A program made the position numbers and the translations under genes. Below, piece after piece: positions 1-7,440 of a stretch of 64,000 bases of DNA. Source of the stretch: Chroococcopsis sp964623815 (GTDB lineage Bacteria > Cyanobacteriota > Cyanobacteriia > Cyanobacteriales > Microcystaceae); the NCBI GenBank assembly GCA_964623815.1, contig CAZUVR010000008.1, forward strand, positions 1 to 64,000, written 5' to 3'. How positions within the stretch are numbered: the stretch's first letter is position 1; each line of letters opens with the position of its first letter. The notes beneath the pieces were generated by a model. The model ran no database searches and was not told the origin of the DNA. It worked only from the letters and a program-made list of their open reading frames with translations.

Positions 1-41
1 TGTTGGAGTTGGAATGATTTAGTTTGCTATCCCACAATCTT

Positions 42-272
42 TTAATGCACAACCAGATACTCTTCTTCAACCTCTGCACGATGTGCCTCAATGTAAGAGA
101 GTGCAACATTCACTTGCTCATCTGTGAGGCTGAGCATGGCGCGGATAAACTTTGGTGGATACTTAGCTGTTACGTAATCCATCACGTCATATAAAGTGAT
201 ACGAGTATCCGCAATTGTAAGTCCTCGCTCTGTGCGGATTATAGCTGTTTGTCCATTAGATGCCGGTGTCAT
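42..272 (-). CDS. DUF433 family antitoxin-like protein
   Basis: 76 residues matching the small DUF433 family by eye: a short beta start, the segment GLTIADTRITLYDVMDYV, then the LSLTDEQVNVALSYIEAH helix typical of the family. DUF433 proteins are DNA-binding antitoxin-like proteins, often encoded directly upstream of a DUF5615 (PIN-like) toxin. Here the partner would lie at coordinates below 42. The 41 bases present there contain no convincing start of such a gene, so the pairing cannot be confirmed. The start is an ATG at 270-272. Just upstream is a short decayed open frame (275-370), so this gene may once have been part of a longer transcription unit. Family call fairly sure; toxin-antitoxin role is inference. 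Confidence 0.7.
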   Translation of the reverse strand: MTPASNGQTAIIRTERGLTIADTRITLYDVMDYVTAKYPPKFIRAMLSLTDEQVNVALSYIEAHRAEVEEEYLVVH

Positions 273-274
273 AG

Positions 275-370
275 CTATAGTCTTAGCCTTTTACCATTTA
301 ACTCCATAATATCTTCCCAATCCCAAGTAGGTTTTCTTTTTTCACTACTATGGCTACCGTAAATTAAAAT
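275..370 (-). pseudogene. Possible remnant: open frame without a start, upstream of DUF433 gene
   Basis: A 31-codon open frame follows a TAA stop and has no plausible initiation codon except one internal ATG. It ends in a TAG three bases before the DUF433 start. Its translation includes KRKPTWDWEDIMELNGKR, which looks protein-like rather than random. It could be the 3' end of a deleted gene or simple chance. I do not recognise the family. Confidence 0.25.
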
Positions 371-484
371 TTACAAAAATTAACATAACGCCATTTTACA
401 AAAATCGATCGACTCGTCTTCAGGCTACTTTTTAAAGGAAAAAGGAATACGGCATAAATCACAAAAGGGAAAAAGAATAAAGCC

Positions 485-610
485 CTATAGAGTCCTCCTG
501 GCAACCCATATAACCCGAAAACCGTTATTGAAGTAGCGGAGGGCGCGGTTATTGTCGTCGCGGCTGGGGGAGGGGCAATACTCCGGATAGGTGCTCCAAG
601 AACCGCCACG
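485..610 (-). other. Candidate diversity-generating-retroelement variable region (VR)
   Basis: Read on the minus strand from the RGGSW codons to the stop, the codons after TGG are AGC ACC TAT, then TAT, AGC, GAC GAC AAT AAC, GCC CTC, TAC TTC AAT AAC, then GGT TTT CGG. Nearly all can be derived from AAC/AAT by changing only adenines, and the third bases are kept as C or T. This is the expected footprint of adenine-directed mutagenesis of a template with runs of AAY codons, as known for CLec-fold DGR targets. No template repeat or reverse transcriptase is in this window. The assignment is therefore inference from codon pattern and fold. Confidence 0.55.
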
Positions 611-2260
611 AAGTACTTTTGAACTACCATTGCTTCCTTTCCATGCACTTCCATCGCTGGGTGGATTATCCCGATAATTTCTATGCCAATCGTCTTCGCA
701 CCACTCCCACACATTCCCGTGCATATCGTATAGTCCGAAGGCATTGGGGAGAAATTGACCCACAGGGGTGGTAGTTACGCGATAAATACCTTTGGGCCCA
801 TTAGCATAAGTACTACGATTGCCATTATAATTGGCTAAATCAGGTGTAATAGTTTCCCCAAAATGAAAGGGTGTAGTAGTTCCCGCTCTACATGCGTATT
901 CCCACTGGGCTTCCGAAGGTAAACGATACTCTTTTCCTGTTTCTTTCGAGAGTCTTTTACAGAATTCTACTGCTTCCTCCCAGGACACTCGTTCGACTGG
1001 GCGATTATCACCGGAAAAACCGGAAGGGCTTAAATTCAAATCCCACTCAATTTTAGGAAGGGAAGCCACCACTCTCCACTGCGCTTGAGTAATGGGATAT
1101 TTGCCCATGAAGAAAGCGGACACAGTTACCGAGTGTTGAGGTTTTTCATTGTAATGTCCTTCTCCCGCAGGTGAACCCATCATAAACGTTCCTGCCGGTA
1201 TTGCCACCATTTCTAGGGTAATCGCCTTACCTAGGTTTTCCGTGAAATAGTCGGCACGCCTTTTCTCCCTCCTGATTTCTCTGCCTCGACTATCGACGGT
1301 GACAGTTTCAAAATCGAAGGATTGCAGGGAAGTTTGAATAATGTTCCCTACTACCTGTGATGCGGTAGGCACGCAAAGCGATCGCAGATTAAGCGATAGT
1401 AGCACTTCCTCTGCCGATTGATAGCGTTTTTTCGTTCCGAACTCCACTAACTTATCGAGAACATTCCCTAAATCGTCGCTAACGGGATTATTTACCAAAA
1501 ACTGCCGCCATATCCATTCGTGTTCCCCCACATCGAACAAATCGAATGGTGAAACCCCCGTCAGCAAATACAGACAAGTTACCCCCAAGCTATATAAATC
1601 ACTTCCATTAACCGCCTTGCCGTTACTCTGTTCCGGTGCAACGTACTCCGCAGAACCGATAATTGTCCCCGTCACCGAACGATTGAGAGGGGTTACTAAC
1701 TTGGCCGCACCGAAATCGACTAGAACCAGCTTATTATCACTCTTCCTGCGAATAATATTTTCCGGTTTAATATCCCGATGGATAACCTGCTTACCGTGAA
1801 TGAATTCCAGAACTGGTAAAAGCTCCTCTAATAAATGCCGGATTTTCTCCTCGTTAAAGATTCCCTGCTCTTTTAACTCCTTTTCTAGATTCTGCCCCTC
1901 TACGTATTCCTGTACTAGATACTGTCGATTATCCGGGCCGGTAAAGTAGGCGTACAATTCGGGTATTTGTGGGTGCTTGCCGAGACTATCGAGGCGAGTT
2001 GCTTCCTCTTTAAATAATTCTGCCGCTTTCTCTAGAGTTGCCGTACCCTGAGCTGAGGGGAAGAATTGTTTAATCACGCAGTAAGGTTTCGATGGTTTAT
2101 CCTCGTCCACTGCTTGAAAAGTCTTGCCGAATCCTCCCTGTCCGATGCCGTTGATAGCGCGATACCTTTCTCTCAGGAGCAGTTTCGAGCGACACTTCTG
2201 ACAAAATTGATCTGTAAGCGCGTTTCTGTGAGAGCAATCGGGGTTGAGACAGAGACTCAT
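485..2260 (-). CDS. Zinc-ribbon Ser/Thr protein kinase fused to a C-terminal formylglycine-enzyme (SUMF1/CLec-fold) domain
   Basis: 591 residues in three parts. An N-terminal zinc ribbon has Cys4, Cys9, Cys20 and Cys23. A Hanks-type kinase (about 33-290) has glycine loop GQGGFG, Lys64 in VIKQF, catalytic HRDIKPEN (Asp163) and DFG at 182-184, so it should be active. An FGE/SUMF1-type domain (about 350-591) starts at VAIPAGTFMMGSP and ends RGGSW...GFRV. Canonical formylglycine-generating enzymes carry two active-site cysteines after RGGS; only one (in PEYCP) is present, so true sulfatase-activating chemistry is unlikely and a ligand-binding CLec role fits better. There is no membrane segment. 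The last 40 codons are unusually rich in AAY-derived codons (see the variable-region entry). A 29-bp dispersed repeat lies inside the gene at 1359-1387, between kinase and FGE domains. Domain calls are certain; substrate and ligand are unknown. Confidence 0.93.
   Translation of the reverse strand: MSLCLNPDCSHRNALTDQFCQKCRSKLLLRERYRAINGIGQGGFGKTFQAVDEDKPSKPYCVIKQFFPSAQGTATLEKAAELFKEEATRLDSLGKHPQIPELYAYFTGPDNRQYLVQEYVEGQNLEKELKEQGIFNEEKIRHLLEELLPVLEFIHGKQVIHRDIKPENIIRRKSDNKLVLVDFGAAKLVTPLNRSVTGTIIGSAEYVAPEQSNGKAVNGSDLYSLGVTCLYLLTGVSPFDLFDVGEHEWIWRQFLVNNPVSDDLGNVLDKLVEFGTKKRYQSAEEVLLSLNLRSLCVPTASQVVGNIIQTSLQSFDFETVTVDSRGREIRREKRRADYFTENLGKAITLEMVAIPAGTFMMGSPAGEGHYNEKPQHSVTVSAFFMGKYPITQAQWRVVASLPKIEWDLNLSPSGFSGDNRPVERVSWEEAVEFCKRLSKETGKEYRLPSEAQWEYACRAGTTTPFHFGETITPDLANYNGNRSTYANGPKGIYRVTTTPVGQFLPNAFGLYDMHGNVWEWCEDDWHRNYRDNPPSDGSAWKGSNGSSKVLRGGSWSTYPEYCPSPSRDDNNRALRYFNNGFRVIWVARRTL
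1359..1387 (+). repeat. Small dispersed repeat, copy inside the kinase gene
   Basis: 29 bases reading GATGCGGTAGGCACGCAAAG followed by CGATCGCAG. It matches the copy at 2330-2358 at 26 of 29 positions by eye and ends in a HIP1 octamer. It lies in the linker between kinase and FGE domains and adds codons without breaking the frame. Confidence 0.6.
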
Positions 2261-2329
2261 GGAAGATTTCGGGGAAAAACCTATTTATGCTTAATTATAA
2301 AAGATATATTCATAATGCCTATATCTTGA

Positions 2330-2358
2330 GATGCCGTAGGCACACGAAGCGATCGCAG
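2330..2358 (+). repeat. Small dispersed repeat, intergenic copy
   Basis: Second copy of the element at 1359-1387, reading GATGCCGTAGGCACACGAAG then CGATCGCAG. It sits in the 109-base divergent space between the kinase gene and the DUF167 gene, ending 11 bases before the DUF167 start, so it overlaps that gene's leader. Confidence 0.6.
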
Positions 2359-2369
2359 AGCTTGTAGAA

Positions 2370-2591
2370 ATGAGAAAATTAGTAAAAGTAAAACCTAATT
2401 CCAAACAGCAGAAAGTTATCTACGCCGAAGATGGTAGCTTAATCGTTCATTTAAAATCGCCGCCAGTCGATGGCAAAGCCAATCAGGAACTAATCGAACT
2501 TTTAGCAGGAGAATTTAAAGTTAGCAAAAGTGCCATACATATTAAGACAGGGGCTGTTTCGCGTCAGAAGCTGATTGAAATAGATGATTGA
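2370..2591 (+). CDS. DUF167 (YggU/UPF0235) family protein
   Basis: 73 residues with the compact family pattern: VKVKPNSKQQKV at the start, then HLKSPPVDGKANQELIELLA and a final ...SRQKLIEID. The PVDGKAN motif is the hallmark of the family. The biochemical role is not established. It stands alone between a divergent kinase gene and a convergent hypothetical gene. Full family length is about 75-100 residues, so this is a minimal but complete copy. Confidence 0.85.
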   Translation: MRKLVKVKPNSKQQKVIYAEDGSLIVHLKSPPVDGKANQELIELLAGEFKVSKSAIHIKTGAVSRQKLIEIDD

Positions 2592-2654
2592 TAGGCGGCT
2601 ACATCCTATCAATCTGTGAATAGTCACGTAATCCCAAGCTTCTATCAGAAAACT

Positions 2655-3389
2655 TTACCGCCAAACGATGAGCCACACCAAGGCACAACTAGCTATTACA
2701 TATAGCACTATACCGTTAAGAGCCGAACCGAAGGGAGGTAATAAACTGATCATTAAACCCACGCCGAAAAACAGCGCGAGCATAGGCGGAGATTTCATAG
2801 TATTTTTCTCGATCGCCCCTAGTAATTTCCTTGGATATAGAAACGATCGCACTAGAGATTCTGTTTTTTTATTTACTTCCGTTTCTATAAATACAATTTC
2901 TAAATCTTCCTTATCTTCATCACAATTTGATCTAATATGGATGTATAAAAAGCTTAAAACTTTGTTTATTGATTTATACTCAGATGTAATTAAAAGTGCC
3001 CCTTGACCTATCAAATCGTTTAGCCATGAATTGAGAGAGGATAATTCAAAAAGCCTAGAGCCTTCAGGGAAGAAAAAAATATTCCTTTCATCGATACTAT
3101 TATTAATGGCTTCTCTTAATTCATTTGTATTTAAAGCCTGACCTTGGTCGTTAAACAGAGATATTTTTAACTGTCCAGCTATATCATGATAAAAATTAGT
3201 TTTCCGACTGTGGTTGTAGGTAGTGCGAACAAATTTGTGATTTTTTGCTAATAATTGACACATCTGCTCGATTATTCCATCATTATTACGTTTTAGCCAG
3301 ACTACAAAAAAAATCTCTTTTCTTGTTGGTATTTGAGAGGATAAAGTGGGCAAAAAATTTTCGGCGGAAACGAAGATAATTTTAGGCAT
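2655..3389 (-). CDS. Hypothetical membrane-anchored protein with an FPEGSR motif
   Basis: About 244 residues from an ATG at 3387-3389, which has an AAGGAT ribosome site ten bases upstream; a TTG further up is less likely. The N-terminal two thirds looks cytosolic, with FFVVWLKRNN and RNIFFFPEGSRLFE. The FPEGSR string resembles block III of PlsC-type acyltransferases, but the obligatory HxxxxD motif is not visible, so I do not call an acyltransferase. Two hydrophobic helices close the protein (about the last 45 residues: SPPMLALFFGVGLMISLLPP and GIVLYVIASCALVWLIV). AT-rich composition compared with its neighbours may point to transfer. Function unknown. Confidence 0.6.
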   Translation of the reverse strand: MPKIIFVSAENFLPTLSSQIPTRKEIFFVVWLKRNNDGIIEQMCQLLAKNHKFVRTTYNHSRKTNFYHDIAGQLKISLFNDQGQALNTNELREAINNSIDERNIFFFPEGSRLFELSSLNSWLNDLIGQGALLITSEYKSINKVLSFLYIHIRSNCDEDKEDLEIVFIETEVNKKTESLVRSFLYPRKLLGAIEKNTMKSPPMLALFFGVGLMISLLPPFGSALNGIVLYVIASCALVWLIVWR

Positions 3390-3529
3390 AATAATTAATC
3401 CTTTTTTAGACAACAAAAAGATTATTATTGATTTATACGTGCTGGTTTTTCTGGAAAGTTGAATATTACAAATAGATTAAGATAGAACATTTTTCTAGTT
3501 ATCGGGAATACTACCTATCTAATTCCCCC

Positions 3530-4477
3530 TCAATTCTCCGACTCAGTGGAATCGCTGGGGGCCTTAATTGTTACGGTGTGAGATTTAGCGGTGCCAATAA
3601 CCGCAGACGCGACACCGAGCAATAGTAGGATACTGCCGTAGATTACCCGAGGAGAAGGTATTTCCCCGAAAAGAATAATCGCTAAAATACTCGCCCCCAA
3701 AGGTTCAAACAGAATTACCAGGGTAACTATAACCGGAGACACCCAACGTAGGGCCCAATTAAAACTCGTATGCCCAATTACCTGAGCGAATAGAGCCATC
3801 AGGATTACATACAGGTAAACCAGAGACGGATAACCCCAGTAGCTAACCCTAAAGAAGAAGGGAAAGGGAAGAAGAACAATCGCGGAAGTCGTATAGGCAA
3901 CAGTAACGTAGTTATTAGTAGACAATCCCGCCCTCTGTGCTGAGCGCCCCAGAAGAAAATAAACGCTCGCCATGATGCCCCCAATCAAAGCGAGAAAATC
4001 CCCCAACAATTGATTACTGTATGCACCATTGCCGAAACCACCCCAAGCGATAACCAAACCCCCGGCGAGAGCGATAACTATACCCGATAAGGTGAGGCGC
4101 GAGATAGTTTCTCGCCAGATTAACCAGGAGAGTAGGGATACCCAAATCGGGTTAGTCGTAGCGATAACGGTAGAAGCGGTGACGGAAGTATAGGAAAGGG
4201 AAGTAATCCAGGTGCCGAAATGCAGGGATAGAGAAACCCCGGCGGCAACGGCTAGTATGTAGGCTCTCGATGAGATTTTTTCGCCCAGTAGATTGCGCCA
4301 ATTAGGTAAGAGAACGATCGATGCTAAGATCAACCGGGAAGCCGCCAGAAATAAGCTGAAACCAGCCCCCGACATCCCCGCCGCCCCCATCGCCAGACGG
4401 ATGAATATAGAAGCGGTAGAGACGGAAATAACGCCGATAACGAGGATGACGGTGATTTTTAAGGGTGAGGGAGACAC
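3530..4477 (-). CDS. EamA/DMT-family transporter
   Basis: 315 residues with about ten hydrophobic helices in two similar halves, the classic two-EamA-domain arrangement of drug/metabolite transporters. Recognisable pieces are ATNPIWVSLLSWLIWRET in the first half and LFEPLGASILAIILFGE in the second, the usual conserved Pro and Glu segments. Such proteins export or exchange small metabolites across the inner membrane; substrate cannot be read from sequence. The apparent start is a GTG (4475-4477) with no clear ribosome site. The C-terminus (SHTVTIKAPSDSTESEN) is a short polar tail. It stands divergently from the DUF1823-bioF pair. Confidence 0.85.
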   Translation of the reverse strand: MSPSPLKITVILVIGVISVSTASIFIRLAMGAAGMSGAGFSLFLAASRLILASIVLLPNWRNLLGEKISSRAYILAVAAGVSLSLHFGTWITSLSYTSVTASTVIATTNPIWVSLLSWLIWRETISRLTLSGIVIALAGGLVIAWGGFGNGAYSNQLLGDFLALIGGIMASVYFLLGRSAQRAGLSTNNYVTVAYTTSAIVLLPFPFFFRVSYWGYPSLVYLYVILMALFAQVIGHTSFNWALRWVSPVIVTLVILFEPLGASILAIILFGEIPSPRVIYGSILLLLGVASAVIGTAKSHTVTIKAPSDSTESEN

Positions 4478-4571
4478 GCTAGGGGGTTCGATCGTACAAT
4501 TGTAAATGGTAGCAGAATAGCATTATAGTACATTTATATTGTTGTGGGCTATTCCCGCAAACTCCCGCCTT

Positions 4572-4931
4572 ATGTCTCCCTTACCTCCCCTAACCAACGA
4601 TACTATCTGGGCGATTATCCACGACGAAATCGATGACGCTACCGTGAATAGACTGCTGTGGTACTATCTCGGTTATCGTTACGATGAAACAAAGGGACAA
4701 TGGGATAATAGCGGAGTCGAGGAAAGTTGGCGCGAAGAATATCCTCTACCTCCCGATTTTATCGAGAATCGGCCCCCGACGGTGAAATTAACGAGATCGA
4801 TCGCACCAGAAAATAAGCAATTATTAAAAGAGAAGTTAGGATTCAAGGGCTATAAGGTGGGGGAATTCAATCCGAGAATGACGCGCCGGGCAACGGCCGC
4901 TAATTGGTTATTAGGTTTGATACATGAATGA
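4572..4931 (+). CDS. DUF1823 family protein
   Basis: 119 residues starting MSPLPPLTNDTIWAI. The conserved body DEIDDATVN, YLGYRYD, EEYPLPPDF, TVKLTRSI, GFKGYKVGEF and TRRATAANWLL is the DUF1823 pattern found throughout cyanobacteria and in plastid-bearing eukaryotes. An ATG 33 bases upstream is open, but its extra residues do not match the family, so 4572 is preferred. The 3' end overlaps the bioF start by 8 bases, suggesting translational coupling. No biochemical function is known. Confidence 0.8.
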   Translation: MSPLPPLTNDTIWAIIHDEIDDATVNRLLWYYLGYRYDETKGQWDNSGVEESWREEYPLPPDFIENRPPTVKLTRSIAPENKQLLKEKLGFKGYKVGEFNPRMTRRATAANWLLGLIHE

Positions 4932-6066
4932 CGCTTACGCCTGGATAGATGACGCTCTCATCACCATCAAACGCGCTAACTGGTATCGAGAGACGAAGAC
5001 TTTGCAGGGGCTACCAGGGCCGATTATCACCATAGAAGGGCAATCCCTGATTAATTTCTCTAGCAACGATTATTTAGGGTTAGCCGCTGATAAGAGATTA
5101 ATCGCCGCAGCCACCAGAGCCACGCGCGAGTATGGCACCGGTGCCACAGGTTCAAGATTATTGAGTGGGCATAGAGATATTCACCGAGGGTTAGAGTTAG
5201 CTATTGCTAAATTGAAAAAGACAGAGGATGCTTTAGTATTTAGTTCCGGATATTTAGCCAATTTAGGGACGATAACGGCTTTGGTGGGGAGTAGGGATTT
5301 AATATTGAGCGATCGATATAATCATTCTAGTCTGAAAAACGGAGCCAAGCTGAGCGGCGCTAAAGTCTACGAATACCCTCACTGTAATTTACAAGAATTA
5401 GAAGGGTTATTGCAGTCACATAGAAGTGAATACCGTCATTGTCTCATCATCACCGATAGCGTCTTCAGTATGGATGGAGATTTATGCCCCCTACCCGAGA
5501 TGATAAAATTAGCCGAAACTTATGACTCTATGTTATTGATAGATGAAGCTCACGCCACTGGAGTATTAGGAGAAACGGGAGCGGGGGCGGTGGAGTATTA
5601 CGGCTGTACCGGCTTGCCCTTGATACAGATAGGTACCCTCAGTAAAGCCATTGGCAGTTTAGGCGGTTATGTAGCTGGGGCAGTCAAACTGATAGACTAT
5701 CTCCGCAATCGTGCCCCCACATGGATATATACAACAGGTTTATCTCCCGCCGACACCGCCGCTGCGATAACTGCGATAGAGATTATCGAGCGTGAGCCTT
5801 GGCGGCGAGACAGATTATGGGATAACGTGGCTTATTTGAAAGCCGGATTCAAAGATAAGAATTTATTACCCTCCACGTCAGCGATTATTTGTTTAGGGGT
5901 GGCTAATGCAGGGGAGGCTCTAAGCTTGTCGCAGAAATTGAAAGAGGCGGGTATATACGCGCCCGCGATTCGCCCCCCTACGGTGCCTACTAGCAGAATC
6001 CGTGTTTCATTGATGACGACTCACGAGCGACAACACTTAGAAAAGTTAATCGAAATTAGCTTCTAA
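4924..6066 (+). CDS. bioF: 8-amino-7-oxononanoate synthase
   Basis: 380-residue PLP enzyme of the alpha-oxoamine synthase family, which condenses pimeloyl-ACP (or CoA) with alanine in the first ring-forming step of biotin synthesis. Visible motifs: substrate-loop NFSSNDYLGL, GTGATGSRLLSGH, DEAHATGVLG (PLP-contacting Asp and His) and TLSKAIGSLGG with the Schiff-base Lys at about 241. Length is normal for the family. It overlaps DUF1823 by 8 bases. No other bio genes lie nearby. The family also includes Kbl and aminolevulinate synthase, but length and motif spacing favour BioF. Confidence 0.93.
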   Translation: MNDAYAWIDDALITIKRANWYRETKTLQGLPGPIITIEGQSLINFSSNDYLGLAADKRLIAAATRATREYGTGATGSRLLSGHRDIHRGLELAIAKLKKTEDALVFSSGYLANLGTITALVGSRDLILSDRYNHSSLKNGAKLSGAKVYEYPHCNLQELEGLLQSHRSEYRHCLIITDSVFSMDGDLCPLPEMIKLAETYDSMLLIDEAHATGVLGETGAGAVEYYGCTGLPLIQIGTLSKAIGSLGGYVAGAVKLIDYLRNRAPTWIYTTGLSPADTAAAITAIEIIEREPWRRDRLWDNVAYLKAGFKDKNLLPSTSAIICLGVANAGEALSLSQKLKEAGIYAPAIRPPTVPTSRIRVSLMTTHERQHLEKLIEISF

Positions 6067-6122
6067 TTTATCTATTCGCCCTTGAAAACTTTGACATTTT
6101 GAACCGTTTACCTATTCCAGAA

Positions 6123-7364
6123 TTAACCTTCGTTTTTCCCCCAGGGTGCGAACCAGGGCAACAACATCAACCCTGGTAAAGCAGCTAATACAGTTATCGC
6201 AAAAAACAGGGGCCAGCCTAAAACCTTCGCCATCTGTCCCGCTGGTGCCACTAGTATATCTCTACTGACCGCCATCAAACTCGATAAAAGGGCGAATTGA
6301 GTGGCACTAAAGCGCGGATTACATAAACTCATCAGGAAGGCGACGAAAGCTGCTGTACCCAACCCGGCGCAGAAGTTTTCTATATTGATGGCGAGAATCA
6401 TCAGGGGGTAATCTTTCCCCACCAGTGATAGGGCCAGATAAACCAGGTTACTCACCGCCTGTATGCCGCCGAATATCCACAAGGAGCGATTAATACCCCA
6501 GCGACTCAATAAAGCACCTCCGCTCAATACTCCGATTATGGTAGCCACCATTCCCAAACCCCCTTGAATCGCACCTATATCGGTTTGGCTGAAACCGATT
6601 TTAATCAGGAAGGGCGTGACCATATTATTAACCAGAGCATCCCCTAATTTATAGAGAACGATAAAGGCTAGTATAGCGATAGCCCGACGGATACCTGACC
6701 TTTGAAAAAACTCTTGAAACGGCAACCAAACCGCCTCTACTAGGGTTTGAGGTGGAGATGTTTGTTTCTCTGGCTCCGGGGCGAAAAAAGTAGTGAGCGA
6801 GATTAACAACATTAGCCCCGCCAGTAATAAATAGACGGTGGGCCAGGTGATACGATCGGCTAAGATAAGAGCGATCGATCCCGTTACTATTAGCGCTATC
6901 CTATAACCTAGTACCCCGGTAGCTGCCCCTGCACCCATCTCTCTTTCTTCTAATACATCTGTACGATAAGCGTCATAAGCAATATCTTGAGTGGCGCTGA
7001 AGAAAGCGATAAGAAAAGCGTTAATGGCGAGTAACTGTAAAGACTGTTTCGGTTCTTGCCAGGCCATCGCCGCGATCGATATAATCAGCAATATCTGGGC
7101 GATCAGTAACCACCCCCGACGGCGACCGAGAAAGGGAGGTATAAAACGATCTAAAAAAGGAGACCAGAGGAACTTGAGAGAGTAGGGAATCGCTACTAGA
7201 CTAAAAGAACCTATCGAAGCCAAATCCACACCTTCTGTAGTCATCCAAGCCTGTAAAGTACGACTGGTAAGAAATAAAGGAAGTCCGGAGGCGAAACCCA
7301 ACATCAGCAGAGATGCCATTTTCCGACTACCGAAAATGCTAACTATAGAGGAAACTGATTTCAC
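6123..7364 (-). CDS. AmpG-like major facilitator permease
   Basis: 413 residues with about twelve hydrophobic helices. The start GFASGLPLFLTSRTLQAWM, the loop KFLWSPFLDRFIPP and the LGRRRGWLL signature are those of AmpG/PAT-family MFS carriers. In Gram-negative bacteria AmpG imports GlcNAc-anhydromuropeptides for cell-wall recycling. A cyanobacterial homologue could do the same, but the substrate is inferred from the family only. The apparent start is GTG at 7362-7364 with weak ribosome site. It is convergent with bioF. Confidence 0.85.
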   Translation of the reverse strand: MKSVSSIVSIFGSRKMASLLMLGFASGLPLFLTSRTLQAWMTTEGVDLASIGSFSLVAIPYSLKFLWSPFLDRFIPPFLGRRRGWLLIAQILLIISIAAMAWQEPKQSLQLLAINAFLIAFFSATQDIAYDAYRTDVLEEREMGAGAATGVLGYRIALIVTGSIALILADRITWPTVYLLLAGLMLLISLTTFFAPEPEKQTSPPQTLVEAVWLPFQEFFQRSGIRRAIAILAFIVLYKLGDALVNNMVTPFLIKIGFSQTDIGAIQGGLGMVATIIGVLSGGALLSRWGINRSLWIFGGIQAVSNLVYLALSLVGKDYPLMILAINIENFCAGLGTAAFVAFLMSLCNPRFSATQFALLSSLMAVSRDILVAPAGQMAKVLGWPLFFAITVLAALPGLMLLPWFAPWGKNEG

Positions 7365-7440
7365 TTTTTTATCTCGTGGAAAACTCCCGAACCACCGCGA
7401 CTATTAACACATTATCCTCTGTAGGAGCCTTGATGAGATT

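Noticed and set aside
1..272. Complete toxin-antitoxin pair with the DUF433 gene
   Set aside because: The partner gene would start at or beyond the window edge and no clear start is visible in bases 1-41.
364..744. Long open frames overlapping the kinase-FGE 3' end, and others opposite real genes
   Set aside because: They are antisense to well-supported genes in shifted frames and show no protein family pattern.
485..2260. Active formylglycine-generating enzyme
   Set aside because: Only one of the two active-site cysteines is seen in the RGGSW...C region; no sulfatase is nearby.
2655..3389. PlsC-type acyltransferase
   Set aside because: FPEGSR alone is insufficient; the HxxxxD catalytic motif is not present.
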